Below the pieces are notes generated by a model that saw only the letters and a program-made list of their open reading frames with translations, had not been told where the DNA came from and did no database searches. Shown piece by piece: positions 7,261 through 16,793 of a stretch of DNA of 22,634 bases. The translations under genes were made by a program, and so were the position numbers. Numbering within the stretch: the first letter of the stretch is position 1; each line of letters begins with the position of its first letter. Source of the DNA: Verrucomicrobiota bacterium (GTDB taxonomy: Bacteria; Verrucomicrobiota; Verrucomicrobiae; Chthoniobacterales; UBA10450); NCBI GenBank assembly GCA_003219495.1, contig QHOZ01000024.1:1789-24422 (forward strand). The letters run 5' to 3'.

Positions 7261-8292
7261 CTAGAATTCTTTGCCGCGATGTTCCGGACCAATCGCGGCC
7301 AGGAAAATTATCACAACAAAAACGACAGCCTGGACCAGCGCCATCGTTAAAGCGTAATTCGGTTCGCCAGTGGCCAAAGGAAAGCGGTTTTTCGCAAGCC
7401 ACGTCTGCTGTTGGAGCGCGCCGGCGGCGGCGAAGTTCCCAACTTGATACGCGAGCCCGGGAAAGGTTCCGCGAAAGTCCGCCGGCGAAAGCTCATTCAG
7501 GTGCACCGGCACAACTCCCCATGCGCCTTGCACCATGAATTGAATCAGAAATCCTCCGACGATGAGCAGCGCGGTTGTCGGCGCAAAAATCCAAAGCGGA
7601 ATAAGCAGCATTCCGCAAGCAGCGGAGACAATGATTGTCCGCCGTCGTCCCCATTGTTGCGAGAGATAACCGATGATTGTTCCGCCACAAATCATCCCGA
7701 AGGCGTAAACGATCGCGATCTGCGAGGTTTGGTCGGAGTTGAAGCCGCGCTGCTTCTGCAAATACGTCGCGTAAAGATCCTGCGTGCCGTGCGACATGTA
7801 ATTGAACGCAGTCATTAAAAGCGCGGCGTAGATATAACCGACCGCGTAGCCCTGTTGCAGAATTCCCGAGAACAATCCGCGTGCCTTCGTTGGCAATGAT
7901 TCCATCGCGAGTGACGCGCCCAGTCCCCATTCGCCGCCCATGCCAATGCCGAAAAGCGCGCGTAAAATTAGGAAGACGGTAAAATTCGGCGCGAACGCGG
8001 TGAGTAGTTCCATCACCGAGTAAAAAATGATGTCGATCATCAGCGGCACGCGCCGGCCGAATTTATCGCCGAGCCAACCGAAGACGAGCGCGCCGACCGG
8101 GCGCATCATCAACGTGAGCGTGACTGCGAAAGCGACTTTCGGAATCGTCTGGCCGAAATCGCTGCCGATCGGCGCCAGCACAAAAGTGACTAGGAAAAAA
8201 TCGAGCGCGTCCAAAGTCCAGCCAAGAAAACAGGCGATGAACGTGTTGCGTTGATCGCGAGTGAGGGCTTTGAAAAGTCTCAGCGCTTCCAT
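7261..8292 (-). CDS. MFS transporter (sialate/lactate-type proton symporter family), apparently missing a central segment
   Basis: Inner-membrane major facilitator carrier resembling the sialate/monocarboxylate proton symporters: GWTLDALDFFL in TM1, the GDKFGRR loop 2-3 motif, GGEWGLGASLAMES in TM4, TAFNYMSHGTQDLY in TM7 and WGRRR in loop 8-9. 343 residues, clearly shorter than the roughly 400-430 usual. By eye TM5 (FSGILQQGYAVGY) runs straight into TM7 (IYAALLMTAFNYM), with TM6 and the central cytoplasmic loop, which normally carries GWRxMF and ESP motifs, not found. The frame is kept. The junction is at about 7815-7832. A protein lacking TM6 would have the C-half inverted and is unlikely to work, so assembly collapse or decay is likely. 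Substrate unknown; carboxylate or sugar acid is an inference from family. Confidence 0.85.
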   Translation of the reverse strand: MEALRLFKALTRDQRNTFIACFLGWTLDALDFFLVTFVLAPIGSDFGQTIPKVAFAVTLTLMMRPVGALVFGWLGDKFGRRVPLMIDIIFYSVMELLTAFAPNFTVFLILRALFGIGMGGEWGLGASLAMESLPTKARGLFSGILQQGYAVGYIYAALLMTAFNYMSHGTQDLYATYLQKQRGFNSDQTSQIAIVYAFGMICGGTIIGYLSQQWGRRRTIIVSAACGMLLIPLWIFAPTTALLIVGGFLIQFMVQGAWGVVPVHLNELSPADFRGTFPGLAYQVGNFAAAGALQQQTWLAKNRFPLATGEPNYALTMALVQAVVFVVIIFLAAIGPEHRGKEF

Positions 8293-8300
8293 TCGTCAGT

Positions 8301-8325
8301 TGTAGTGGCCGCTGTGTTCAGCGGC
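8301..8325 (+). repeat. palindromic repeat-like hairpin between MFS gene and Cys-rich gene
   Basis: TGTAGTGGCC is followed by a perfect 7-bp stem, GCCGCTG (8308-8314) with CAGCGGC (8319-8325), and a TGTT loop. It lies in the 54-base gap between the divergent MFS and Cys-rich genes and shares its TGTAG(C/T)GGC head with the element at 3100-3124. Translating through it in frame gives a spurious N-terminal extension of the Cys-rich gene, so starts upstream of it should be distrusted. Confidence 0.45.
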
Positions 8326-8346
8326 AATCAATGTTATCTTTGGATC

Positions 8347-8742
8347 GTGCGCTATCTCGTTAAAGCAAAGGTCAAAGCCGGAAAACCGGAAGCGTTACTG
8401 GCTTCGATCGACAACGGAACGCTAGGCAAAGGTTCCATCGCTGGAGACGAGTACATTTATAATATGAATGAGGCGCGTGTGGACGAGCATGGCGTCGCGA
8501 GGTGGGTTGAGACTTGTTTTTGCGATCCGCCCCTGGCCGAAGAGCGACCTTACTGGGAAAAATATTTCGAGCTGCTCAGCATCAACGACGCGCATGCGCG
8601 GCGGAATTGCCGTCATGAGAACGGGACCGAACCGTGGGCGTGCGGTCAGTGCGATTGCACGAAGAAGCTCGAAGAAAAACTCGCGACCCAGGGCGAATCG
8701 TTTTTGGCGCAACTGCGCGAAAACTCTTCCTCTTCCTCTTAG
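8347..8742 (+). CDS. conserved-looking small cysteine-rich protein of unknown function
   Basis: I do not recognise this family. From a GTG at 8347 it encodes 131 residues, MRYLVKAKVKAGKPEALLAS onward; an ATG at 8251 would overlap the MFS start and read through a repeat. The N-terminal beta-alpha pattern (strand RYLVKAKVK, helix KPEALLASI) resembles a dimeric alpha/beta-barrel or ferredoxin-like fold. Six cysteines are present: Cys57 and Cys59 (TCFCDPP), Cys88 (RNCRH), and Cys99, 102 and 104 (WACGQCDCTKK), with His90. This arrangement suggests a metal or Fe-S site, or a redox protein. No signal peptide or membrane segment. The C-terminus is a five-Ser run encoded by a TCTTCC-type tract that also forms the 5' arm of a hairpin. 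Located just upstream of the methionine synthase genes, but with a 123-base gap. Confidence 0.7.
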   Translation: MRYLVKAKVKAGKPEALLASIDNGTLGKGSIAGDEYIYNMNEARVDEHGVARWVETCFCDPPLAEERPYWEKYFELLSINDAHARRNCRHENGTEPWACGQCDCTKKLEEKLATQGESFLAQLRENSSSSS

Positions 8743-8766
8743 TCTTTATCGGCGACAAGAGGGAGA
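8731..8766 (+). terminator. hairpin at end of Cys-rich gene, possible weak terminator or leader element
   Basis: TCTTCCTCTT (8731-8740) pairs with AAGAGGGAGA (8757-8766) over 10 positions with one G-U, around a 16-base loop that contains the stop codon. There is no T-tract afterwards, so intrinsic termination is doubtful. The rest of the gap to 8865 contains a smaller stem at 8795-8818 and no riboswitch I can recognise. Confidence 0.3.
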
Positions 8767-8865
8767 TTAAGTGGGAGAGGAGAACCCGAAACGTATCTAC
8801 GCATCATGATATGTAGATTTGTTTCTTGATCCCTGGCACAATCACCGCTTAGTTCTCTCCTCACC

Positions 8866-9880
8866 ATGGCGGCCGACCTTCATCCGTTGGAAATATTATT
8901 GCGCCAGCGCATCGTCATTCTCGACGGCGCGATGGGCACCATGATCCAGCGTCGTAAACTTTCGGAGGCGGATTATCGAGGCCAACGCTTTGGCGATCGA
9001 AAAGGCAAAGACGTTAAAGGTTGCCTCGAGATGCTCAATCTCACCCATCCCGAAATCATCGAGCAGATCCACGCCGAATATCTTCAGGCCGGTGCCGATA
9101 TCATCGAGACCAACACCTTCAACGGCACGACGATCGGGTTGCACGATTTTCTTTTTCAAGGCGAACCGAAACATGGCCGCAAAGATCAGGAATTTTTCCA
9201 GCGCGTGATCGATGACGCCGATCTTCGCGCCCTTGTCCGCGAGATGAATCTCTCGGCCGCGCAAATGGCGCGGCGCGCGGTCGATCACGCAGGAAAAGAA
9301 AATGGCCGCAAATATTTCGTTGGCGGCTCGATCGGTCCCCTGCCCGTCACCGCTTCAATTTCGCCCGACGTGAACGACGCTGCCTTTCGCGCGGTCACGT
9401 TCGATCAACTCCGCCAAACTTATTTCGAACAGGTCAGCGCGCTCGTCGAAGGCGGTGTCGATCTTTTGCTCGTCGAAACAATCTTCGACACGTTGAACGG
9501 CAAGGCCGCATTGTTCGCAGTCGCGGACGTTTTTGAGAAGGCAGGGAAAAAACTTCCGCTCGTTGTTTCGGGAACGGTTACAGACCGGGCCGGCCGGACA
9601 TTGAGCGGGCAAACGGTCGAGGCGTTCTTGATTTCAATCGCTCACGCGAAGCCGCTCGTCGTCGCGTTGAATTGTTCGTTAGGCCCGGATGAAATGCGCT
9701 TTCCGAAACCGGTTTCCCGGAAACACCGAAAAGCCTTGCACCGAAACTAGAACGGTGGGCGAAAAACGGCTGGCTCAATTTGGTCGGTGGCTGTTGCGGC
9801 ACAACGCCGGAGCACATTCGTTTGATTGCGCAGTCAGTACAAAACGTCGCACCGCGCGCGCTGCCGGAATTAGCGATCGC

Positions 9881-9884
<4 letters not shown>
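8866..9884 (+). CDS. metH: methionine synthase homocysteine-binding module (split MetH, N-terminal gene), frameshifted by an apparent internal deletion
   Basis: Homocysteine S-methyltransferase module of cobalamin-dependent methionine synthase. Reading starts at ATG 8866 with [11 protein letters not shown] (residues 18-28), ADIIETNTF and [15 protein letters not shown], and reaches the first zinc ligand Cys270 ([11 protein letters not shown]). At about 9699 the frame changes. The original frame runs on to a false stop at 9748-9750, while a shifted frame resumes at [10 protein letters not shown] and contains [10 protein letters not shown] (zinc Cys pair, 9792-9797), ending ALPELAIA with TGA at 9882-9884. 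About 25 codons, including the conserved PNAGLPN block, are missing between the halves, which implies a loss of 3n+1 bases, near 73-76. The natural stop overlaps the next ATG (ATGA), so the two-gene arrangement itself looks real. Confidence 0.85.
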
Positions 9885-12481
<2,597 letters not shown>

Positions 12482-12502
12482 TATTGGTCACGGCGAAAAT
12501 CG

Positions 12503-12576
<74 letters not shown>

Positions 12577-12590
12577 TTTCAAAGCTGGGA

Positions 12591-13124
12591 ATGCGCGACA
12601 AGATTAAACTGGTACTCTCAGCTGGCGCGCTTTTTCTCGCTCTCCAAATCGCGATGGCACAGGTGGCGACCGATTCGAATTTGCAGGCTCCGGAAATTCC
12701 GACCGCGACGCCGCCGCCGAACGTTCCCGAACGCGCGCAGATCGACGACATTTTCAAGGAAACCTCGTTAGGCAAAGCGGCGGACGAGCGCCGGCTCCAT
12801 ATTGAGTGGCGACAATTGCAAAACGAGGTGGCGAACGATCGCGACATTATTGCCGCGAAGCGCGCGGCGGACACAGCGCATACCGATTTGGAGAAACGCG
12901 AGCGACTCCGCGATTATTACAATCTTTACTACGGCCGGATGCGAGTAAGGGCGCGCAGTGGGGAAATGAAAACCGCGCTCGATCAATTGAAAACGGCGCA
13001 TCTAAGTCAGCTCACGCAAGCGCGCGTGCGACACGAGAGCGACGGCGAATTGCCGACGCCAAGTCCGACGCCGAAGAAGAAAAAAGGTAACAAGCACGTG
13101 GACAAGTTTCGCAAAGAAAATTGA
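12591..13124 (+). CDS. exported protein of unknown function, helical, Lys-rich C-terminus
   Basis: Not recognised. 177 residues from ATG 12591; an upstream extension would run through the tRNA. Residues 1-24 (MRDKIKLVLSAGALFLALQI then AMAQ) are a typical Sec signal peptide, so the product is probably periplasmic. A Pro/Thr linker (PEIPTATPPPNVPE) is followed by a strongly charged, helical middle region from about 55 to 145, rich in Glu, Arg and Ala (WRQLQNEVANDRDIIAAKRA; RERLRDYYNLYYGRMRVRAR) that could form a coiled coil. The end is a PTPSPTP linker and a basic tail (KKKKGNKHVDKFRKE). There is no Shine-Dalgarno that decides the start. It may be co-transcribed with tRNA-Pro. Role unknown; basic tails like this can bind cell-wall polymers or nucleic acid, which is a guess. 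Confidence 0.72.
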   Translation: MRDKIKLVLSAGALFLALQIAMAQVATDSNLQAPEIPTATPPPNVPERAQIDDIFKETSLGKAADERRLHIEWRQLQNEVANDRDIIAAKRAADTAHTDLEKRERLRDYYNLYYGRMRVRARSGEMKTALDQLKTAHLSQLTQARVRHESDGELPTPSPTPKKKKGNKHVDKFRKEN

Positions 13125-13155
13125 GGCGTGAGTTCGGCCGGCGAAAAACCGATTC

Positions 13156-13183
13156 TTGCCCGCGAGGAGGGCCGAGTTATTTT
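13156..13183 (+). promoter_or_regulatory. possible sigma-70-type promoter for tRNA-Glu
   Basis: TTGCCC at 13156-13161 and TATTTT at 13178-13183 are separated by 16 bases and lie 19 bases before the tRNA. The match to the consensus is modest; support comes mainly from position. Confidence 0.3.
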
Positions 13184-13201
13184 AGGCGCTCCAAGTCAGA
13201 C

Positions 13202-13273
13202 GGCGCGTTCGTCTAGTGGTTAGGACACGGCCCTCTCAAGGCCGGTGCACGGGTTCGACTCCCGTACGCGCTG
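13202..13273 (+). tRNA. tRNA-Glu (anticodon CUC)
   Basis: 72-nt cloverleaf: acceptor GGCGCGT (13202-13208) with ACGCGCT (13266-13272), discriminator G; D arm GTCTAGTGGTTAGGAC typical of tRNA-Glu; anticodon stem CGGCC/GGCCG with loop CTCTCAA, anticodon CTC; T arm ACGGG-TTCGACT-CCCGT. The first acceptor pair is G1-U72, a wobble rather than G-C. CCA is not encoded. Confidence 0.95.
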
Positions 13274-13342
13274 CGATTAAATTTTGCCTAACGATCGCCG
13301 CTGCAATCAGAGCGGATGTAAGACATAACCGTGCGATTTTGC

Positions 13343-13372
13343 TTGCCAAATGCGTTAAAAGCCTACTACGAT
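13343..13372 (+). promoter_or_regulatory. possible promoter upstream of the Pro/Thr-stalk protein
   Basis: TTGCCA (13343-13348) and TACGAT (13367-13372) with an 18-base spacer, ending 26 bases before the ATG at 13399. It lies in the 125-base gap after tRNA-Glu, in which I see nothing else. Confidence 0.3.
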
Positions 13373-13398
13373 CGCGCCCGCTTAGAGCTTCCCGTCGC

Positions 13399-13905
13399 AT
13401 GATTTCACGATGCTATTTCGCCCTACTTTGCGTCACCGTCTTCCTGTGCCTCGCATCATCGAGTTTCGCCGCGAAACCGACTCCTAAACCGACCGCAACA
13501 CCGACGCCAACTCCCGCTCCGACCGCGACACCGACGCCAACCCCCGCTCCAACCACAACGCCAAAACCAACCGCGACTCCCACGCCCGCGCCTACCGCGA
13601 CTCCGAAGCCAGCAACCCCGACTCCAACAGTTGCGCCTCCTACTCCAACTCCGACGCCAGTTTCAACGGCAGGTTGCCCACTTCCGATCGATTATGGGCT
13701 TTCGTCCTCATCCAAGAGTGCGAACTCGCCCGAGAAACCCGGTCCCTTAAAGGCAATTTGCCACCACCCGACGCCCGATCAGAGCTCGACTTACATTATT
13801 TTGTGTTTGCCTCCGAACGCGTATAGCGCGCACCTCCAGCACGGCGATACTCCGATTGCCTATAACTGCACCAAAGCCGGTAATTCGGGCCCTTGCGGAC
13901 CCTAA
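13399..13905 (+). CDS. exported Pro/Thr-stalk protein with small Cys-containing C-terminal domain
   Basis: 168 residues from ATG 13399; the longer frame upstream runs through tRNA-Glu and is rejected. Residues 1-24 form a Sec signal peptide (CYFALLCVTVFLCLASSSFA). Residues 26-87 are a Pro/Thr/Ala low-complexity stalk of TPTPAPTATP-like units, expected to be extended and possibly glycosylated. The C-terminal 75 residues hold a compact domain with five Cys and the pattern CHHPT...YIILCLP...AHLQHGDT. The CHxP...AHLxHGD combination resembles a short motif seen in secreted proteins of environmental bacteria, possibly disulfide-stabilised and surface-exposed; I know no function for it. No anchor such as a lipobox or PEP-CTERM tail is visible. 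Confidence 0.75.
   Translation: MISRCYFALLCVTVFLCLASSSFAAKPTPKPTATPTPTPAPTATPTPTPAPTTTPKPTATPTPAPTATPKPATPTPTVAPPTPTPTPVSTAGCPLPIDYGLSSSSKSANSPEKPGPLKAICHHPTPDQSSTYIILCLPPNAYSAHLQHGDTPIAYNCTKAGNSGPCGP
13474..13659 (+). repeat. Pro/Thr-coding low-complexity tandem repeat
   Basis: Degenerate repeats of CCGACGCCAACTCCCGCT-type units coding residues 26-87 of the stalk protein. Such tracts expand and contract easily and are prone to collapse in short-read assembly, so the copy number is uncertain. Confidence 0.85.
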
Positions 13906-13954
13906 CGTAATTTTTTCCTTTTCGGCGCGGGCTATTCTTCGCGATGAATGACCG

Positions 13955-14644
13955 ATGCATCGAGCGTCGGTTTCATTAGCTGTAATTTCCGCGATCGCTC
14001 TCGCGGGTTGCTGGGAAGGAATCAGCCAAGACGTCGTTCCCACAATTCTCTCCGCAAAAGGCGAAATCGTTTACTCGTCGCGCGACTCGGCTGGGTTCCG
14101 TCCGCTCAACGCAGAGACGCGCTTCGGGAGCAGCGCGACGATTAGAACTCTGGCCGACGGTCAATCGGACTTGGAAATAATTCCCGGTGCGCTTGCGAGG
14201 TTGTGTCCTGATTCGGAACTAAGATTTCACCAGCTAACGCTGGTCAAAGATGGCAATGAGAGCGGCGATGCGATACGCGATCGAATAGCGCGGATCGAGC
14301 TATCACGCGGGGCAATGATCGTGTTGTTCGAAGGCGCCGCGAAATTCACGATCAACACTCCGCACGCAACGATCACCGTGCTTCCGAGTTGTCTTTTCCG
14401 TCTCGAGGTAGGTTCCAGCAAAACGCGACTTACCTGCGTGCGCGGCAAGGTTTACGCGACGCCGCGGACCGGGCGAGCCGGCACCATTGTCGGCGGTTTT
14501 CTCCAAGAGTGGCCGTCCGAACACGATCCTTTGCCGGCGGCAGAAGATTCTCGCGCGCAAAACGAGATCGGCTCAACTCTGGAAACCGCCCGCACTCTGC
14601 AAGAATTGGACGTTGCGCAACAGGATCAGCTGCCGAGGAATTGA
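13955..14644 (+). CDS. FecR-domain-like lipoprotein
   Basis: 229 residues from ATG 13955. The N-terminus is a lipoprotein signal with lipobox LAGC (Cys19), so it is probably attached to the inner or outer membrane facing the periplasm. The middle region, about 45-155, follows the FecR pattern: a repeated small-beta fold with a DGQSDLEIIPGALARLCPDS strand pair, IELSRGAMIVLFEG, FTINTPHATITVL and a closing VRGKVYAT. FecR-domain proteins of this stand-alone type occur beside polysaccharide export loci and outer-membrane barrels and are thought to act in the periplasm rather than as iron-signal transducers. The last 50 residues are Glu/Gln-rich and probably disordered. No sigma factor or TonB receptor is nearby, which argues against classic ferric-citrate signalling. 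It is followed by two further exported proteins on the same strand. Confidence 0.75.
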   Translation: MHRASVSLAVISAIALAGCWEGISQDVVPTILSAKGEIVYSSRDSAGFRPLNAETRFGSSATIRTLADGQSDLEIIPGALARLCPDSELRFHQLTLVKDGNESGDAIRDRIARIELSRGAMIVLFEGAAKFTINTPHATITVLPSCLFRLEVGSSKTRLTCVRGKVYATPRTGRAGTIVGGFLQEWPSEHDPLPAAEDSRAQNEIGSTLETARTLQELDVAQQDQLPRN

Positions 14645-14726
14645 CCTGAACACGTAAACGGCTCGCGACTTGCTTGTTAGCAAGATCGCCAATCCTGGGC
14701 GCATGGGACGGAGCGGCGATTTGCCT

Positions 14727-15335
14727 ATGAACCTTAGACTTCTCTGCAGGCTTTTTTTATTAGCGCTGCTTGCGCTGTTGCCTAACAACTTCGTTCGAGC
14801 TCAGGATTCAACTCCTGACGAAACCGTAGTTAATCCAATCATCGTGAAAGGCTCGGCTACAGGCGCAGAGAGTCAGCCGGACCAGACGCTTGCTGTGTTC
14901 ATTACGACCGCGATGCGGCTGCGAGGCCCGAAATTCCTTGCCTACCTCAGCAGCACTGTGCAAACGCGCCCCGACCTGGCGGCGCGCATTGTAGTTTGTG
15001 CTCTAAACATCTCGCGCCTGAATTTGCCTTCTACGCAAAGCCAATTGCCCCTTGCGCTCATCGATCAAATCGTCAAAACGGCGGTCGCCGCAGCGCCGGA
15101 GAGCGCCACGGAAATTGTGAGCGCGGCAATTCGCTGCGAACCGTACGCGCGAACTACCATCGTGGCCGCGGCGATCACGGCCGCTCCGGCGCAAGCGTCC
15201 GAGATTGCGATGGCAATGAATCAAACGTCGAGCGTTTCGATGTTCGCATTGGCCAGCGCAGCAGCAATTAATCCAGTGAATGATGGCGGAGCGGGTGCGG
15301 TTAACTCGCCTGAGCAGCCACCGTCCGTGCCCTAA
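14727..15335 (+). CDS. exported Ala-rich helical protein of unknown function
   Basis: Not recognised as a named family. From ATG 14727 it encodes 202 residues with a clear signal peptide (LRLLCRLFLLALLALLPNNF, then VRAQ); ATGs at 14670 and 14703 would put charged residues in front of it. After the leader there is a Thr/Pro segment and then an Ala-rich, mostly helical region, about 50-175, with an irregular repeat-like rhythm: RPDLAARIVVCALN, APESATEIVSAAIRCEP, ITAAPAQASEIAMAMNQ. The repeated 'A-P-x-x-A-x-E-I' helical unit suggests a small helical-repeat protein. Periplasmic by inference. It sits between the FecR-like lipoprotein and the outer-membrane barrel of the export locus, so a role in that locus is likely but not shown. 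Confidence 0.7.
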   Translation: MNLRLLCRLFLLALLALLPNNFVRAQDSTPDETVVNPIIVKGSATGAESQPDQTLAVFITTAMRLRGPKFLAYLSSTVQTRPDLAARIVVCALNISRLNLPSTQSQLPLALIDQIVKTAVAAAPESATEIVSAAIRCEPYARTTIVAAAITAAPAQASEIAMAMNQTSSVSMFALASAAAINPVNDGGAGAVNSPEQPPSVP

Positions 15336-15371
15336 CGGTTCTCTTGCCAGTTCGGCGCTGTGTATGGCACG

Positions 15372-16349
15372 ATGAATCGCGACGCTCGGCAACTTTGGAT
15401 GATTTTTAGATGTACTTCGGACAATTCGTCCCGCTTTGAAAGATTCTTCGCCGGCGTACTCGCCGCGATCTTCTTGGTGGTCGCACCGTCTCTTCGCGCC
15501 CAAGAAGCGATCGGAACCGTGGACACGTCTGGCACTCTAATCCAGCCCTCAGGCACGAACCCGACAACGGATCAGACAACAACACCGGTCAATCCCGCGC
15601 CGAATTTCCATTCAACCGACCTGCGAAGTCAGGTTTCATCCGAGCCACGACGTTTTCAGTACAACTTACAAATCAGCGTGCGCGGCGTTTACGATGACAA
15701 TATCGAGCTCAGCCATACCGATCGGGTATCGGACTGGTATTTCTCGATCGAGCCAGTGTTGACGCTTGGTGTCGGCGATATTGCGGGACATGAAGATAAC
15801 TTTCTTCGCCTGGATTATTTCCCGGCGTTTTTTTTATTTCTCAGCGACTCCGAACACGACGCTTTTCAACAAGTGATCCACGTCCAGGGCCAACATCGCT
15901 TTGGTCGACTGACGCTCGGCCTTAGCGAAGAAGTTGCTATTCTAGATGGAACGGATGTTCGTGGTCTCTCGGACCAGACAACTCCGGGCAGTCATCCGAA
16001 TCTGGACGTCGCCGGGAGGACGAAATTCCAAACTTATCGAACTCGCCTTGATGCGAGCTACGATTTGAGCGGCAAAACCTTTTTAACCAGTGAAATCAAT
16101 TCGCTGATCACGAACTACAATTCATCGAGCCTTTTCAGCTCAGGCGATGTTTCCGCTAACCTTTTCATGAATTACCACTACAGCGATAAATTGGTGGTGG
16201 GAGTTGGCGGCACCGGCGGCTACAACTTTGTTGAGGATCCCAATCCGAACGAAACGTTCGAGCAGGCGAATATGCGCCTGGCGTATCAGGCGAGCGGGAA
16301 ACTGACGTTCGCTGCTTCCGGCGGTGTCGAGTTTCGCCAGTTCGAGTAG
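15372..16349 (+). CDS. outer-membrane beta-barrel protein, N-terminal fragment (interrupted by in-frame TAG)
   Basis: First part of an outer-membrane barrel of the kind found in exopolysaccharide loci (putative beta-barrel porin 2-like). The start is uncertain: GTG 15360, ATG 15372 or ATG 15399; all keep the signal segment FFAGVLAAIFLVVAPSLRA-QEA. After a Thr/Pro linker, alternating amphipathic strands run from about residue 95 (RFQYNLQISVRGVYDDNIEL, SIEPVLTLGVGD, LRLDYFPAFFLF) through to ASGGVEFRQFE, where TAG at 16347-16349 stops the frame. The same frame continues immediately with more barrel strands, so one protein of about 463 codons was intended. It could come from a sequencing or assembly error, a real nonsense mutation, or readthrough. 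It is upstream of Wza in the same direction. Confidence 0.8.
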   Translation: MNRDARQLWMIFRCTSDNSSRFERFFAGVLAAIFLVVAPSLRAQEAIGTVDTSGTLIQPSGTNPTTDQTTTPVNPAPNFHSTDLRSQVSSEPRRFQYNLQISVRGVYDDNIELSHTDRVSDWYFSIEPVLTLGVGDIAGHEDNFLRLDYFPAFFLFLSDSEHDAFQQVIHVQGQHRFGRLTLGLSEEVAILDGTDVRGLSDQTTPGSHPNLDVAGRTKFQTYRTRLDASYDLSGKTFLTSEINSLITNYNSSSLFSSGDVSANLFMNYHYSDKLVVGVGGTGGYNFVEDPNPNETFEQANMRLAYQASGKLTFAASGGVEFRQFE

Positions 16350-16763
16350 AGTTCGCGCGACATGTATATCTCGCCCGTGTTCGACCTGAGCGTTAACTAT
16401 CAGCCAGCGGATGGAACAACATTCACGCTCAGCGGCAATCGACGAAACTACAATTCCGCGGTGCTGGGCGGACAGGATTTTGCGGCCACAACAATTGAGG
16501 CTGGCGTTCGGCAACGGTTCCTTCAGCGTTTTTTCGTGGCGGTCACAGGCGGCTACGAAAACTCGGACTACTTCAGCACCGTCAGCGCTGTTTCTACTAA
16601 TCGTCAGGACAATTATTATTTCGTCCAACCGTCGATTGATTTTTCGATCACTAGATTTTGGACCTTCGGTGCGTATTATCTGCACCGGCAAAATGACAGC
16701 TCCTCCGTATCGTTCAGCTTCGATGACAACCAGGTCGGGTTCCGAAGTGGACTTCTGTTCTAA
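16350..16763 (+). CDS. outer-membrane beta-barrel protein, C-terminal fragment
   Basis: Continuation, in the same frame, of the barrel interrupted at 16347-16349; the first available Met is at 16362. It contains about eight further strands (YISPVFDLSVNYQP, TTFTLSGNRRNYNS, TIEAGVRQRFLQRFFVAVTG, YYFVQPSIDFSITRFWTFGA) and ends FRSGLLF. A terminal Phe after alternating hydrophobic residues is the BAM recognition signal of outer-membrane barrels. It has no signal peptide of its own, so it cannot work as an independent gene. Its stop is 30 bases before the wza-like start. Confidence 0.8.
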   Translation, partial: SSRDMYISPVFDLSVNYQPADGTTFTLSGNRRNYNSAVLGGQDFAATTIEAGVRQRFLQRFFVAVTGGYENSDYFSTVSAVSTNRQDNYYFVQPSIDFSITRFWTFGAYYLHRQNDSSSVSFSFDDNQVGFRSGLLF

Positions 16764-16793
16764 TCGACCGCGCGAACGTAGCTTGAAGTGAAA

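Noticed and set aside
8251..8346. Longer N-terminus for the Cys-rich protein
   Set aside because: It overlaps the divergent MFS start and translates a palindromic repeat (VVVAAVFSGN), so it looks spurious.
9689..9880. N-terminal extension of the second methionine synthase gene
   Set aside because: In that frame the sequence has no MetH similarity; the frame that matches the homocysteine module overlaps it and ends at 9884.
13216..13398. Longer N-terminus for the Pro/Thr-stalk protein
   Set aside because: It would be translated from within tRNA-Glu; ATG 13399 begins a proper signal peptide.
13474..13659. CRISPR-like or satellite array
   Set aside because: The periodicity is short, degenerate and codon-phased, encoding a Pro/Thr stalk; there are no spacers.
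16347..16349. Stop-codon reassignment (TAG as sense)
   Set aside because: TAG serves as a normal terminator for the amidase, the MFS gene and the Cys-rich gene in the same window.
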